DNA of 64,000 bases from Adenanthera pavonina (Eukaryota > Streptophyta > Magnoliopsida > Fabales > Fabaceae), in NCBI GenBank assembly GCA_026686845.1, contig JAIVEN010000037.1, positions 1,178,001-1,242,000 on the forward strand, in the 5' to 3' direction. The notes under the pieces are model-generated. The model was not told the origin of the DNA and made no database searches. It saw only the letters and a list, made by a program, of their open reading frames with translations. The position numbers and the translations under genes are program-made. Positions 12,110-22,483 of this stretch are shown piece by piece (the first letter of the stretch is position 1; every line of letters starts with the position of its first letter).

Positions 12110-13594
12110 ATGCACGCTCTTCCACTCTTTCTCCTGTCATTGTTTTTTCTTTCGTCTTTAATACATGGTATAAGTATCGACTTCGATCTTGTTCATCGTG
12201 ATTCACCATTATCACCACTCTACAACTCTTCAAGCACCCTATCACAGCTCACACAGAATGCTAGGTTGCGATCCCTAATTCGATCTAGACGCCTTCTCCT
12301 TCAAACTGACATAGTGCCGCCAGTTATGGTAGAAGGTGAAGGTGAGTACCTCATGAAAATGTACATTGGTTCTCCACCAGTAGAGACATGGGCTATCATA
12401 GACACAGGAAGCGACCTTATATGGGTCCAATGTCTTCCATGTAATACGTGTTACCCTCAAACTGCACCAATCTTTAATCCATTTAAATCTGCTACATATA
12501 AGATCGTGTCATGTCACTCAAAAGCTTGTGCTCTCTTTACCACGGGCCTTTATGGCTGTGGACTTTCTACGCAATGCGTGTACGGAGATGGATATGGGGA
12601 CAATTCAACTACGTTTGGAGACCTGGGAAGAGATTTGTTCAGCATTGGTGGAAAATCAGCTTCATCTCACAGGTCTCCATTACTGTTCGGATGTGGACAT
12701 AACAATACTGGGGTATTCTCAAGCAAGGGTTCAGGACTTGTGGGACTAGGGACTGGACCTTTATCTATAGTTTCACAGTTGGGTCCTGAGGTTGGTTACA
12801 AATTCTCACACTGTTTGGTTCCTTACTTTTCAAACTCCACTGGCAAACTCAAATTGGGTAAAGAAGCCCAGATATCTGGATCATATGGGGCTGTGTCTAC
12901 TCCATTTACAACTGGCGGTGTTTTTAATACAAATTACGCGCTCACTCTTGAAGGTATGTACTTTTAGAAGTTATGATAAAATTATTCATGAATTATCACT
13001 CTTAGGTTGTGTTTTTTTTTTTTTGCATTTTTTTTTTATAATACAATTTTTCTCATGTAAAGAATGTATCTAAAGCTTTATGGTTTAATCTTGAAATATT
13101 AATTAGTCATCATCTGCTTATTGTATGTGCTCTTCCTCGATGTTGAAGGTATCAGCGTTGGAAACAAGAGAGTAGAGACAGGTCACAAAAGAGAGGGCAA
13201 CACAGTTATCGATTCGGGGCAGACATGGTTCTTAATGGAATCAAGCTTTTACAAAAAGATTGAGGCTTTGATAAAGGAAGCAATTGGGGTTGAAGAAGCA
13301 AAAAACGCTTCTGATATACCCACTTTGTGTTACTCAAACAAGTATGCTGAATCTATCATCAAGAACTTCCCTGATTTCGTGGTTCATTTCAAGGGTGCTG
13401 ACGTGTACTTGAAGCCTGATCATAACATATTCTTTCCGATAGAAGATTTCATTTGTTTAGCAATTTACCCCTTCGACGGATACGCAGGTTTTAACTTCGA
13501 CTATGGAAATGTGCCGCAGGTTAATTTTCAAGTGGAGTACGATCTTGAAGCCAAGAAAATATCCTTTGCTCCTGCTGATTGTGGCAAGATGTAA
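12110..13594 (+). CDS. Nepenthesin-type (CDR1-like) aspartic protease, copy A
   Basis: Two exons, 12110-12953 and 13149-13594, joined in phase 1 within a glycine codon, giving 429 residues. The N-terminus is a clear signal peptide (residues 1-20), so the enzyme should be secreted or vacuolar. The first catalytic motif DTGS is at 98-101, followed by the family's Cys-rich nepenthesin insert and a YGDG flap region. The second catalytic aspartate is D303. Family A1B proteases of this type include Arabidopsis CDR1, an apoplastic protease linked to defence; substrate here is unknown. The second motif reads DSGQ where the family has DSGT or DSGS: both aspartates are kept but the fourth residue is unusual. 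It converges on a related minus-strand gene about 3.2 kb downstream. The start codon is the first ATG after the TATA box. Confidence 0.93.
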
Positions 13595-14231
13595 AAGAAA
13601 TTAATAGATAATCATACGATAAATAAGGCACTTGGCATATGGGTGTGTGTACAAGTCAAGTGTGAATTAAGTATCTGCTTATGTGGGTGTGTGGAATATA
13701 TATATATATATATATGATATATATGTACGGAAACTCTAAGACTCTGCTCATATTATGATATGATATAATTATATGATAAATATATAAGGCACTTGGCATT
13801 GTGCCAAAGTACTACGTTGTTGATGACCAACCATAAATTGACTCCAACGCAAAAAGGAAATTAAACAACTATATACATATGGAAGGTATTGAAACTAATT
13901 TATAAAAATTATGTGATGTAATATACATAAATATCTTTAAGAAAATCATTACAACATCTTGAATCAGTCTTTCTTCATATGCTTTTTGTTGTCTATCACC
14001 TAGCTATTTTCATTCGTCTTGAATCAACACAAAATCTTAAAAGAAAAAAGCAACCAAAGCTTAGCAATGTTAGTCATGAGTCAAGTTGCAGACAAGAAAT
14101 AAAGCAGTAGAAAATTCCAAAAAAGGAATATTGAAATGAAAGATGACATACGAAAGATGCCGCTTTTAGGATTGTTAGGCTCATTATTATATAGAAAATT
14201 CATTTGGTATTATTGAGATTTTTTTAAACGT
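13595..14231. other. 3' flank and intergenic sequence; (TA)n tract
   Basis: This holds the likely 3' UTR of copy A, a (TA)n microsatellite near 13699-13714 and two related GGCACTTGGCAT blocks (13627 and 13789). No other gene is seen. Confidence 0.5.
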
Positions 14232-14234
14232 TAA

Positions 14235-14401
14235 GTGCCCGTTTGAATTATCTTTTTGTAAAAGGTCTTTTAGTGTAACTATAATTTACAAAAATGAAAT
14301 TTGAATAAAAATAGAGAAATTCACTATAAACCTATTTAAATAAAAAAAATAATGATTAAAAATCATAGTTTAATTTGTAAAATTACAAACCAAACAGGCA
14401 C
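14235..14401. mobile_element. Small MITE with GTGCCCGTTTGAA / GTGCCTGTTTGGT ends
   Basis: A 167-bp AT-rich sequence with short inverted ends, flanked by TAA on both sides (14232-14234 and 14402-14404). TAA target duplications fit a PIF/Harbinger (Tourist-like) MITE, although the GTTTGG ends also occur in hAT-like elements. No coding capacity. Confidence 0.55.
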
Positions 14402-14840
14402 TAACAGTTTGAAGGGGGGAAATTAAGGAAGTTTTACTTAAAAAAAAAAAACTATATAAGAAAGATGTCCCTGTATTTATGAAATTATTTGATAAATACT
14501 TTTTTATAAAAGGGTAATCTGATAGTTACTTTTTTACAAGAGGGTAATTAGTAAAGAATATCAATATAAAATTTAAAGTAGGTGTGGGAGGAGACCACAC
14601 TAGACCAAGTTTACTAGCTGCCTATGGTCTGGTCTTATTAGGCCACGTGCTCAGTTCAAAAGCTCGTGGTATGGTTTGGAATAGTGGGTTAGCACGCCAG
14701 ATCAAGCTAAACTAGTCCAACTCATGCTAGACCAGGTTCAGACTTTTGAACCAAAAAAAAATATCAAATGCAGACAAAGAAAAGAAGAAACGCACCCAGG
14801 AGGACCAAGGAGAGAGGATGACCGAGCCAAAAGCCAAGTT

Positions 14841-14946
14841 CAACCAATCTCAGCACCCAACTACGAAACTAAAGATAAATGTCCAGTCCCTAGTCCCACA
14901 AGTCTTGAACCCGTGCTTGAGAATACCCCAGTATTGTTATATCCTG
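14841..14946 (-). pseudogene. Aspartic protease exon 1 fragment, about 105 bp
   Basis: The minus strand is nearly identical to exon 1 of copy A at about 12700-12805: ATAACAATACTGGGGTATTC, then GGACTTGTGGGACTAGGGAC, then TAGTTGGGTGCTGAGATTGG. It encodes the equivalent of the NTGVFS...GLGTGPLS...QLGPEVG stretch, with substitutions. It starts and stops abruptly, so it is an inserted or rearranged fragment, not a gene. Confidence 0.85.
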
Positions 14947-14984
14947 AAGCACAGACTTGGGGAGAGATGGTATGGACCATATTG

Positions 14985-15130
14985 CCTTTTCTATTCATTC
15001 CTTTTTGGATCAATCATGATCTTACAAACTCTACAGATGGTATGGACGAATCCATTGTTTCATAGAAATATGTAAAAATTTAAGTTGCACTTAAAAGCCG
15101 AGTACTCTACCATTGGGTTAACATCCCTAA
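14985..15130 (-). pseudogene. Plastid-derived fragment: trnK-UUU 5' exon and start of its intron
   Basis: On the minus strand, 15127-15091 reads GGGATGTTAACCCAATGGTA then GAGTACTCGGCTTTTAA, which is the plastid trnK-UUU 5' exon with a few changes. The intron start follows: AAGTGCAAC, a diverged stretch, GGATTCGTCCATACCATCTG, AGAGTTTGTAAGATCATGAT and GGAATGAATAGAAAAGGC. The comparison is to the plastid gene as I remember it. There is no 3' exon and no matK, so it cannot make a tRNA. It is a nuclear insertion of plastid DNA (NUPT). Its intron side runs within some 40 bp of the protease fragment. Confidence 0.8.
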
Positions 15131-15229
15131 AAAAGTAAACTACAAAAATAAACTTCGCAATCAAAATAAATAAAAAGATTGAATTGGATAATAAACCTTC
15201 AAACTACTGTTCTGTGATGTATATTAGCA

Positions 15230-15353
15230 ATATACTATATATGCATGATATCTTCACATCATGCATATACCTTATTTACCAGGATTAGTAGCCTCTGCAA
15301 ATATTTACCAGGATTAAAATGTGATGTTAAGATATCATGCATATATAGTATAT
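15230..15353. repeat. Near-perfect hairpin, 32-nt arms
   Basis: Arms 15230-15261 and 15322-15353 are complementary at 31 of 32 positions (core ATATATGCATGATATCTT). The 60-nt loop carries two copies of TATTTACCAGGATTA. The sequence resembles a small foldback element or a miRNA-like precursor; nothing shows that it is transcribed. Confidence 0.8.
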
Positions 15354-15950
15354 GATAAATAAGCGAACAAATATCACAACCAAATATATCGGAGAAGAAT
15401 GAAGCAATAACAATTGAGAACCTAGTAACAATCACAGACCAATGGGAACCCAATTACACCATTCACAACTTATAATTAATAGAAGAATGAATCAGTAAAC
15501 AATTGCAGCTCTTCTCGATGGATGGGTTCACGGGGTCAATTAAGAGATGAATGCAAAATGGGTTTTTGATCTGCAGAGCTTTTCGTTGAAGTGGGCTTAC
15601 GGTAGCCTAACCGGTTAGGTTTCCATCTACAGCATGAAGGAGAAGAAAATAGAAGAAGTAAGAAGGGGCGAAATGGAGGGTGACCTCCAGCTCTGCTGTG
15701 TTTGAAAAACTAAGATCTGGAAGAGGGGAGAAGAAGGACGAGCTCCAACTTAAACTGAATAAGGTGAAATGGAGTAAAGAATGGGTTGAATGTAGGGTTG
15801 GGATTTAATTTCATCTGACGGCTGGGATTTTTATTGAAGGATTAGTAGCCACTGCTAATCTTAAAGATTAGCAGAGGATCTAAATCTCTTGGTATATTGT
15901 ACCAATCGTTCCGTGTTTCAATCTAATGGCAAATGCGAATCAGCTGGAGC
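15354..15950. other. Unidentified, GC-richer stretch, possibly transposon body
   Basis: The block ATTAGTAGCCNCTGC occurs near 15285 and 15841, and GCAGAGGATCTAAATCT near 15874 loosely mirrors the left block. This could be a roughly 600-bp element spanning about 15275-15890. No coding frame of note. Confidence 0.3.
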
Positions 15951-16096
15951 TGATTTTATCCATGTAAAGTTGTATTATTGTGGAAATTCAACGCACTGCA
16001 TTGTATAGATATATATACTCAATTGATTTTATCCATGTAAAGTTGTATTATTGTGGAAATTCAACGCACTGCATTGTATAGATATATATACTCAAT
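15951..16096. repeat. Perfect 73-bp tandem duplication
   Basis: Units 15951-16023 and 16024-16096 are identical by eye (starting TGATTTTATCCATG and ending ATATACTCAAT). The identity indicates a recent duplication. No function is apparent. Confidence 0.95.
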
Positions 16097-16384
16097 TATA
16101 CCTTTAGTCCTCACAAAGGACCCCACTTGGGCATGTAATTTATTCCACTCAGGTGTACAATTCATTTTGCTTGAGTATACTTAAGTAGGATCCTATGTAT
16201 AAAAATTTTTCTTATGAAGCCTTGATTTGTCTTTTTTTCCTTAGTTTTAATTAGTTGCAACTATGAGAGAAATTCAGTTTCTATCACACCGTAATCAAAA
16301 TGCGAAATATTATCATATCTCTATAATCATTATTTAATAATAACTATTTTTTATTTTATCAAAAAGCACATATGACATTTCTTT

Positions 16385-16470
16385 AGCTTTAGTGGAAAAT
16401 CTGTTTCATTTCACATGATTCTATTACATCTATTTAATTGCATGTGGGCATCACAATACTGGGATATCAT
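16385..16470 (+). pseudogene. Aspartic protease exon 1 fragment
   Basis: The plus strand matches copy A at about 12640-12725: AGTGGAAAATCTGTTTCATT, then ATGTGGGCATCACAATACTG, then GGATATC. It covers the same part of exon 1 as the fragment at 14841, but in the opposite orientation and more diverged. It is not coding. Confidence 0.65.
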
Positions 16471-16823
16471 AAATAAAACTTAAAGATACTAAACTCTAAA
16501 CCCTAAAACTCAACGATACTAATAACCAATCATGATCATCATATTCATTGTGATTAATTAGACTGTGATGGATACCCAAGTGGGATGAGGAATTCTCCCC
16601 CAAAAATTAACTGTTGAGATAGAAGAAACAATCCACTTAAATATTTTTTGAATATCCCATACTACTCAATGTTGAACTTGGCTATCCCATACTACCCAAA
16701 TCTCTATCAAATTGAAAATATTTGATTTTTTTTTAAACATTCACAAATCATGTTTTTAATTACATGACTTGATATATACCAAATAATTAAAAACCTCCCA
16801 TAGGATTTCTCTTTTATATATTT

Positions 16824-18207
16824 CTACTGCTTCGCACAATCAGAAGGAGCAAAGGAAACTGTTTGAGCTTTAAGATCAAACTCGACTTGAAAATTAATCT
16901 GAGCCACATTTCCATACACAGCTACGGATCCATCAATGGGAACTATTGCAAAGCAAAACAAATTTGGAATGTTATAGAGCACGTTCTGAACGAACAAGTT
17001 CTGATCAGGCTTCAAGGAAAGATCAGCACCTTTGAAATGAACCACAAAACTGGGGAAGTTTTTCTTGAGATATGAACCAAATTCATGATCTGCATAACAC
17101 AAGCTGTATGGCTTAGGAGGCTTTCTTAAAGGTTTCATTCCAATGGCTTCCCTCACCACAGCTTCTACCTTCTTGTAAAAAGCCTTTGGAAGATGTGTCA
17201 ATGTCGACCCTGAGTCAATCACTATGTTTCCACCTTTACTGTCACTTATATTCACAGTCTTTTGTCCAATGGTGATACCTGTTCCATTATATATATATAT
17301 ATATATAACATAAAACTAATAGTTAATGGGCCTAAAACTTCAACTTGGCTAAAAGACTAAAGGTGATAGTAATACCTTTAATATTGAGGACGTAACCAGA
17401 TGAAGCTTCAGGTGTAGTAATCAATGGACTAGAGGCAACCCCATGTGATATTGAAATCTTTGCTTCTTCACCCAATTTCAGTTTACCAGTGGAATTCGAA
17501 AGGTAAGGAACCAAACAGTAAGAGAACCTATGGCCTATTTGGGGGCCCAATTGTGAAACTAGGGACATAGGCCCATTACCAAGCCCAACAAGTCCAGCAC
17601 CTTCGCTGGAAAATTCTCCCCAACTCTTATGTCCACATCCAAACACTGTCTTATGAAACGAAACACTTCGGCCTCCAAAGTGAATGAAATCTCTTGCCAA
17701 TTCTCCAGAGCTTCTAGAATCGTCAGCATATACGTACACGTACAAACACTGCTTTGAAGGTCCACAATCAGACCATTCTTCAGGAAGCAATGTACAGGGT
17801 TTAGAGCGACACGACACCGTTTTGTAGGTAGAAGACTTCATCGGGTTGAAAAACGGAGCGTTTTGGTGGTAACATTTCGTACAAGGCAAGCATTGGAGCC
17901 ATACGAGGTCGCTTCCGGTGTCTGCGCTTACCCATCTCTCCACCGGAGGAGTGCCGACGGAGATTCTTATGAGGTAATCACCTACGGTGACGTTGGAGAT
18001 TATGCTAGATCGAAGGTGATCGTTGCGTTTTGATCTGGATATGGAGCGCAACGCAGCGTTTTGAAGAAGTTGTGATGAAGGTTTTGAAGAGTGGTAGAAT
18101 GGTGAGGATGGTGAATCGCGATGAATAAGGTCGATGGTCAGAGAGTTTGTTAGGGCTGAAAGAGAAAATAGTAATGAGAAAAAGAGTAGAAGGGAAGGAG
18201 AGTGCAT
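16824..18207 (-). CDS. Nepenthesin-type (CDR1-like) aspartic protease, copy B
   Basis: Two exons, 18207-17376 and 17278-16824, joined in phase 1 in a glycine codon at the same place as in copy A, giving 428 residues. The signal peptide covers residues 1-22. The first catalytic motif DTGS is at 96-99 and the second, DSGS, at 299-302, so the catalytic machinery looks complete. The intron contains a (TA)n microsatellite next to the acceptor. The C-terminal YGNVAQ and SFAPSDC blocks are typical of the family. It is a diverged paralogue of copy A, convergent with it. The enzyme should be a secreted or vacuolar protease; substrate and role are not shown by the sequence. The start is the first ATG downstream of a TATA-like element. 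Confidence 0.94.
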
Positions 18208-18278
18208 GTTTTGAAGAAGAGGATAGGAAATAAACCGTGGTGATTGAGATGAGTAGTATTAGGAGCAACGACATGCTT

Positions 18279-18287
18279 CTATTTATG
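18279..18287 (-). promoter_or_regulatory. TATA-like element of copy B
   Basis: On the minus strand CATAAATAG lies about 75 bp upstream of the start codon. Assigned by position and consensus. Confidence 0.5.
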
Positions 18288-18301
18288 CCAACCCGCATCA
18301 T

Positions 18302-19087
18302 CTATAATTCTATATTCATTCTTCAAAGTATGAGGCCTGAATAAAATATAAAAATTAGAGAGAACTACACTACTTATAATTCATGAACAGTGCAATTTTT
18401 TTATTTTACGAAAGTTTAGATTGTGCTTAGTACGTAGTCATAATTTGGTATCAACTATACATTTTTTTATTTGATAGAATTTGAAAAATAAATCATATTA
18501 TTCATGATTTATTATAAATTTTATTATATAGATTCATTGCTTCTTTAATTAATCATCCAAATAGTGTTTTAGAGTCACGTGCTTACTTGCAAAGAGAGAC
18601 ATTAAAATTTAAAAATACTTAAATGTTTTTCTATGTTTATATTTATGATGGGCGATGAGTTCCACTTTATAGCTCCACCACTTTTTTCATTGTAAGATCC
18701 ACTCATAAGAAGCACTTTTAAAAGTTGGTTTCATTATTGTCCAGCTTTGTCCAACATGAATTTGATAGTATTTCAGTGCCCTCAACGTCATCCCCACGAC
18801 GCACAATCTTCAGATAGGAATGGGCAGGGTTTCATCACCACACAGAATATTACTTTTTAATTTATAATTTACAATATCCTCCACTACATGCCGTGCTACA
18901 TTAATTTGGGGTCAAATTACATTTAAGAACCTTAGTACTTGACAAAAATCATGTTAACAACCTTCAAAATTATACTTATTCCCAAAGATCAATAATTCTG
19001 TTAGGCTTTAAGACTTAACTATACAATTATATTTTGAAAACTATAATATTAAATTAATTAGGTTAAAACATACGTTTTTAAAACCTC
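18302..19087. other. Intergenic; nothing recognised
   Basis: AT-rich sequence between protease copy B and the copia element. It presumably includes copy B's upstream region. No repeat boundary or protein similarity seen. Confidence 0.4.
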
Positions 19088-19092
19088 ACTAT

Positions 19093-19733
19093 TGTGAGAA
19101 AATTTTCAAAATAAAAATGTGTCTCTTAAAGGATTCATGAATTAATGATGACTCTTAAAATGATTCATGGAAAATCACAAAATTCATGAAATATGAAAAG
19201 AAGTGACTTTTAACTAGATTCATGAATCATTACAATGTATATACATTAATCATATGAAAGGAAATAACTTTTTGTCTAGATTCATGAATTATTATAATGT
19301 ATATACATTGATTAATGTATGAGTCCTTTTATTAAAAGAGTCATGTTACTTTAAGAGGTGCTTCTCATTCCCTATAAATTGTCCACAATCTTCTATCATT
19401 TGATAATTCCAATTTTATTCATCCACACTTATTTCAACAAATACAAACTCACTTACCTTTATTTTTAGTGCACAAAGGATAAAAAGCAAATTACTACTTT
19501 GTAAAAGTCATTATTGTCTAGGCTTAAGTTTTGAAAGTACAACACTTACTCAAGGGTTTTCATTGTATCCTGCAGAAAATTTGTCACTTATGCAAGTTGT
19601 ACCCAAGATTTGGAAATCGGTGGGGGCAAATTAAACCTAAAGGAAAATATTATTCACGCCTTGAAGACTTGTACACAATCTTTTTCTTTAATCTCATTTT
19701 CTTCTACACTTTAAAGTTTCATCCCTTCTAACA
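19093..19733 (+). repeat. 5' LTR of the copia element
   Basis: Closely similar to the 3' LTR throughout, with scattered substitutions and small indels, so the insertion is not very recent. It contains two TTCATGAATCATTA-type blocks (a third variant near 19280) and a CTATAAATTG TATA-like sequence near 19371. Confidence 0.88.
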
Positions 19734-19789
19734 ATCTTTAGGCTTAATTTCCGTTGAATTCAAATGGCTTGTTGAATTCAAATGGCTTT

Positions 19790-20600
19790 TTTAAAGGATT
19801 TGACTACAAATTTTGTGAAATTTGAGATGTTTGAAGGAGGCAATTTTCTAAGATAGCAAATGAAGATGAAGTTTCTACTTACTACTTTAAATGTGGTATA
19901 TGTTCTCACCACTCCCAAGCCTGAAGAAAGAGAAGGGGAAACTATGACTTATGTTAGAGAAAGGTAAAAATGAGAGAATGATGATTATGTCTGTATTGGA
20001 CACATTCCCAATAGACTTAGTGATTCCCTTTTCGATGTTTATCAAGAATACTCAACCTCTACAAAGGAACTATGAGAGAAACTAGAGGCAAGGTACGTGC
20101 AAAATGATTGAACAAGTAAGAAATTTCTTGTTACTCGTTTCAATAATTATAAAATGATTGATGGAAAATTTGATATAGAACAATTGTATGAAATTGAACA
20201 TATTTTAAATAATTTCAAATAATATAACATGCATATGGATGAAAGCATCATTGTCTCCTCAATTATAAACAAACTTCATTCTTCATGAAAAGACTTCAGA
20301 AAGAGTCTTAAGCATAAAAAAAGAAGATATTTCTCTTAAGCAACTAGGGAATCATCTTCATTTAGAAGAAGAGTATTATAAACAAGATGATACTAAAGAC
20401 ACCAATGCTCATGAGAAAGTACATGTGGTAGAGGAATGACAGTCAAACAAGACTTCTAAGAAAAGAAGGAAGGAAAAGGATGAATCCCATGGACAAAATG
20501 GCCATAAGAATAAGGAAAAGAAGGGTAAATATTACTTTTGTGGGAAGATTGATCATTACAAGAAAGAATGTCGTTTCTTCAACAAGAAGAAAGAAAACAA
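19790..20600 (+). pseudogene. copia gag remnant with zinc knuckle
   Basis: The conceptual frames include FEGGNF, then KPEEREGE, then a CIGHIPNRLSDSLFDVY-like block and KELxEKLEARYVQ, as in plant copia Gag (UBN2-type). Several stop codons interrupt it. The knuckle near 20530-20575 reads YYFCGKIDHYKKEC, so the first cysteine of the usual CX2CX4HX4C is replaced by tyrosine. Confidence 0.8.
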
Positions 20601-20622
20601 TTCTTCCTCAAAAGACAATCTT

Positions 20623-20964
20623 ATGGCTGTTATTTCTGAAATCAACATGGTTGAAAATAATGAATCATGGTGGGTGGATTCTGGAGTAACAAGTCATGTG
20701 TGCAAGAACAAAGATCTCTTCAAGACATTCAAGGAAGAAGATGAAAATATGCTCTACATGGGAAATGCATCAAGTGTTCAAGTTAAAGATAAAGGGACCA
20801 TGGGAATTAAGTTCACTTCTAGGAAAACTCTTACTTTAATAGATATATATTATATACCAGATGTTAGAAAGAATTTAATTTCTGTACCCCTACTTAATAA
20901 GTTTGGGTTTAAGTCTGTTTTTGAGGGAGACAAGTTTATTTTGTCTAAGGGAGAATATTTGTAG
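20623..20964 (+). pseudogene. copia protease remnant
   Basis: Contains WWVDSGVTSHVC, matching the copia protease active site (usually WxxDSGATxH), followed by the downstream FKTF, KGT and YYIPDVRKNLISV blocks. Ala to Val next to the DSG triad is unusual. The frame ends at 20964, where the polyprotein should continue into integrase. Confidence 0.85.
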
Positions 20965-21479
20965 GCTAGAGTTATTTATGTGGAAATATATTCAAATGTA
21001 ATGTTGCTTAAGTTAATAATAATATTTATTATTATACTTGTATTATTGACTCTTGTAGTATATAATGATATCATTTATGTCATATTAATTATATTAAATG
21101 AGATGATAAATATTGACTTAATTCTAAAATCTATAAGAAATCAGGAATTATATATTATTTGATTAACTAGACAATATTTTTCCTAGAATAGAAAAGGGTT
21201 CTAAAATATTAGAATTAATTCTGATGATATGCATGGTTGGCTTGCTAGAGGTTGTAAAAAGTATTTTATGACTTTTATTAATAATTGTTCTTGATCTCGC
21301 TGTGTTTCTTTAAGAATATATCATTGAAAAGGTGTGACAATTCAAAAGTGAATTTATGAACATACATAATGAATGTTTAAATGAATATTTGATATGTTTA
21401 TTCAAATTCATGAATGATCATGTGAATTTAGATAATCTTTTTGTATGACATGTATATAAATTTAAGATTCAATAACTAC

Positions 21480-21927
21480 TTGAAAAGAACAAGTCAGTGT
21501 AGTTTAACCTATAGTGGTAATTCTTCAATTTTAGAAGGATATATAAATGATAGTTGGATAAGTTATCTAAAGAACCATGCTTCTACAAATGCATGGGTTT
21601 ACACTCTTGGTGGGGGTACTGTTCTTGAAAATAAACCTATATTATATATTCCACCATGAGTCAATAACACAAATATCTATCTATTTTGATAATCAATATA
21701 CTCTTTCAAAGGCTTATAACCAAGTTTATAATGAAAAATCGCGACACATTGGAATAAGACATAATTATGGAAAATATTTAATTGTGAATGGGGTAATATC
21801 TATTAGTTACATAAGATCTGAGTTAAATCTTGCAGATCCTTTGACAAAAGGGCTGGCAAGGCATATGGTGTTGAAAACATCATTGGAGATGGGATTGAAG
21901 CCCATAAATCATAATCATCAATGGTGA
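21480..21927 (+). pseudogene. copia RNase H remnant (two frames)
   Basis: The first frame reads LTYSGNSSILEGY, then SWISYLKNHASTNAWVYTL, the start of copia RNase H. After a frameshift near 21650 it continues with AYNQVYNEKSRHIGIRHNY and NLADPLTKGLARHMV, the conserved end of the domain. The reverse transcriptase that should precede it is mostly deleted. Confidence 0.85.
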
Positions 21928-22483
21928 AAACCCTACTCACACTTGATTAATGTCAAGTCTTGAGTTCAAAGGTGAGAGCATACTATTAGAGTGATTGCAA
22001 GTACGTGAAATATTATTTATTCATCCCAAGGTTGAAAAGCATTTGGTTACCATGGATTTAAAGGAAGGTTGAGCTTTAACTCTTAATAGATCTATAAGCA
22101 TATATTTGCTGAAATACTTATTATGGTGTTACTCTTGACAGAGTCTACCTATATAAGAATGAAGTGGGACCGCTTTAGGAAGTCCAAGGGCTTGACTCTC
22201 AAACTCTCATGAAAAGGATACAAGACACAAGACCATATTAAAAAGTGTCTACTAAAAATGGCATACAATGGTTCAAGATCTTACGCGTAAGTTATGCACG
22301 CCTGTTCAAATAAATTAATTGGTTCAAAGCTTGTCTATCATATTAATTCGAATGGGTGAAACCATGTCTTACTAAATATAGATTCAAGTCTTTAAGACAT
22401 ATTTACCAAAAACATGAGATTTCCAAAATAATAAGAGTTTGCTATTTGAAAAAAAATTATTCATTTTGAAAATGGTAGGGGAT

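Noticed and set aside
15091..15127. A functional tRNA-Lys gene
   Set aside because: Only the plastid 5' exon and the start of its group II intron are present, with substitutions and no 3' exon; it is a nuclear plastid fragment.
18005..18301. A 98-residue frame overlapping the start of protease copy B
   Set aside because: It is the shifted frame of the real signal-peptide exon and spans the TATA-like element; not a separate gene.
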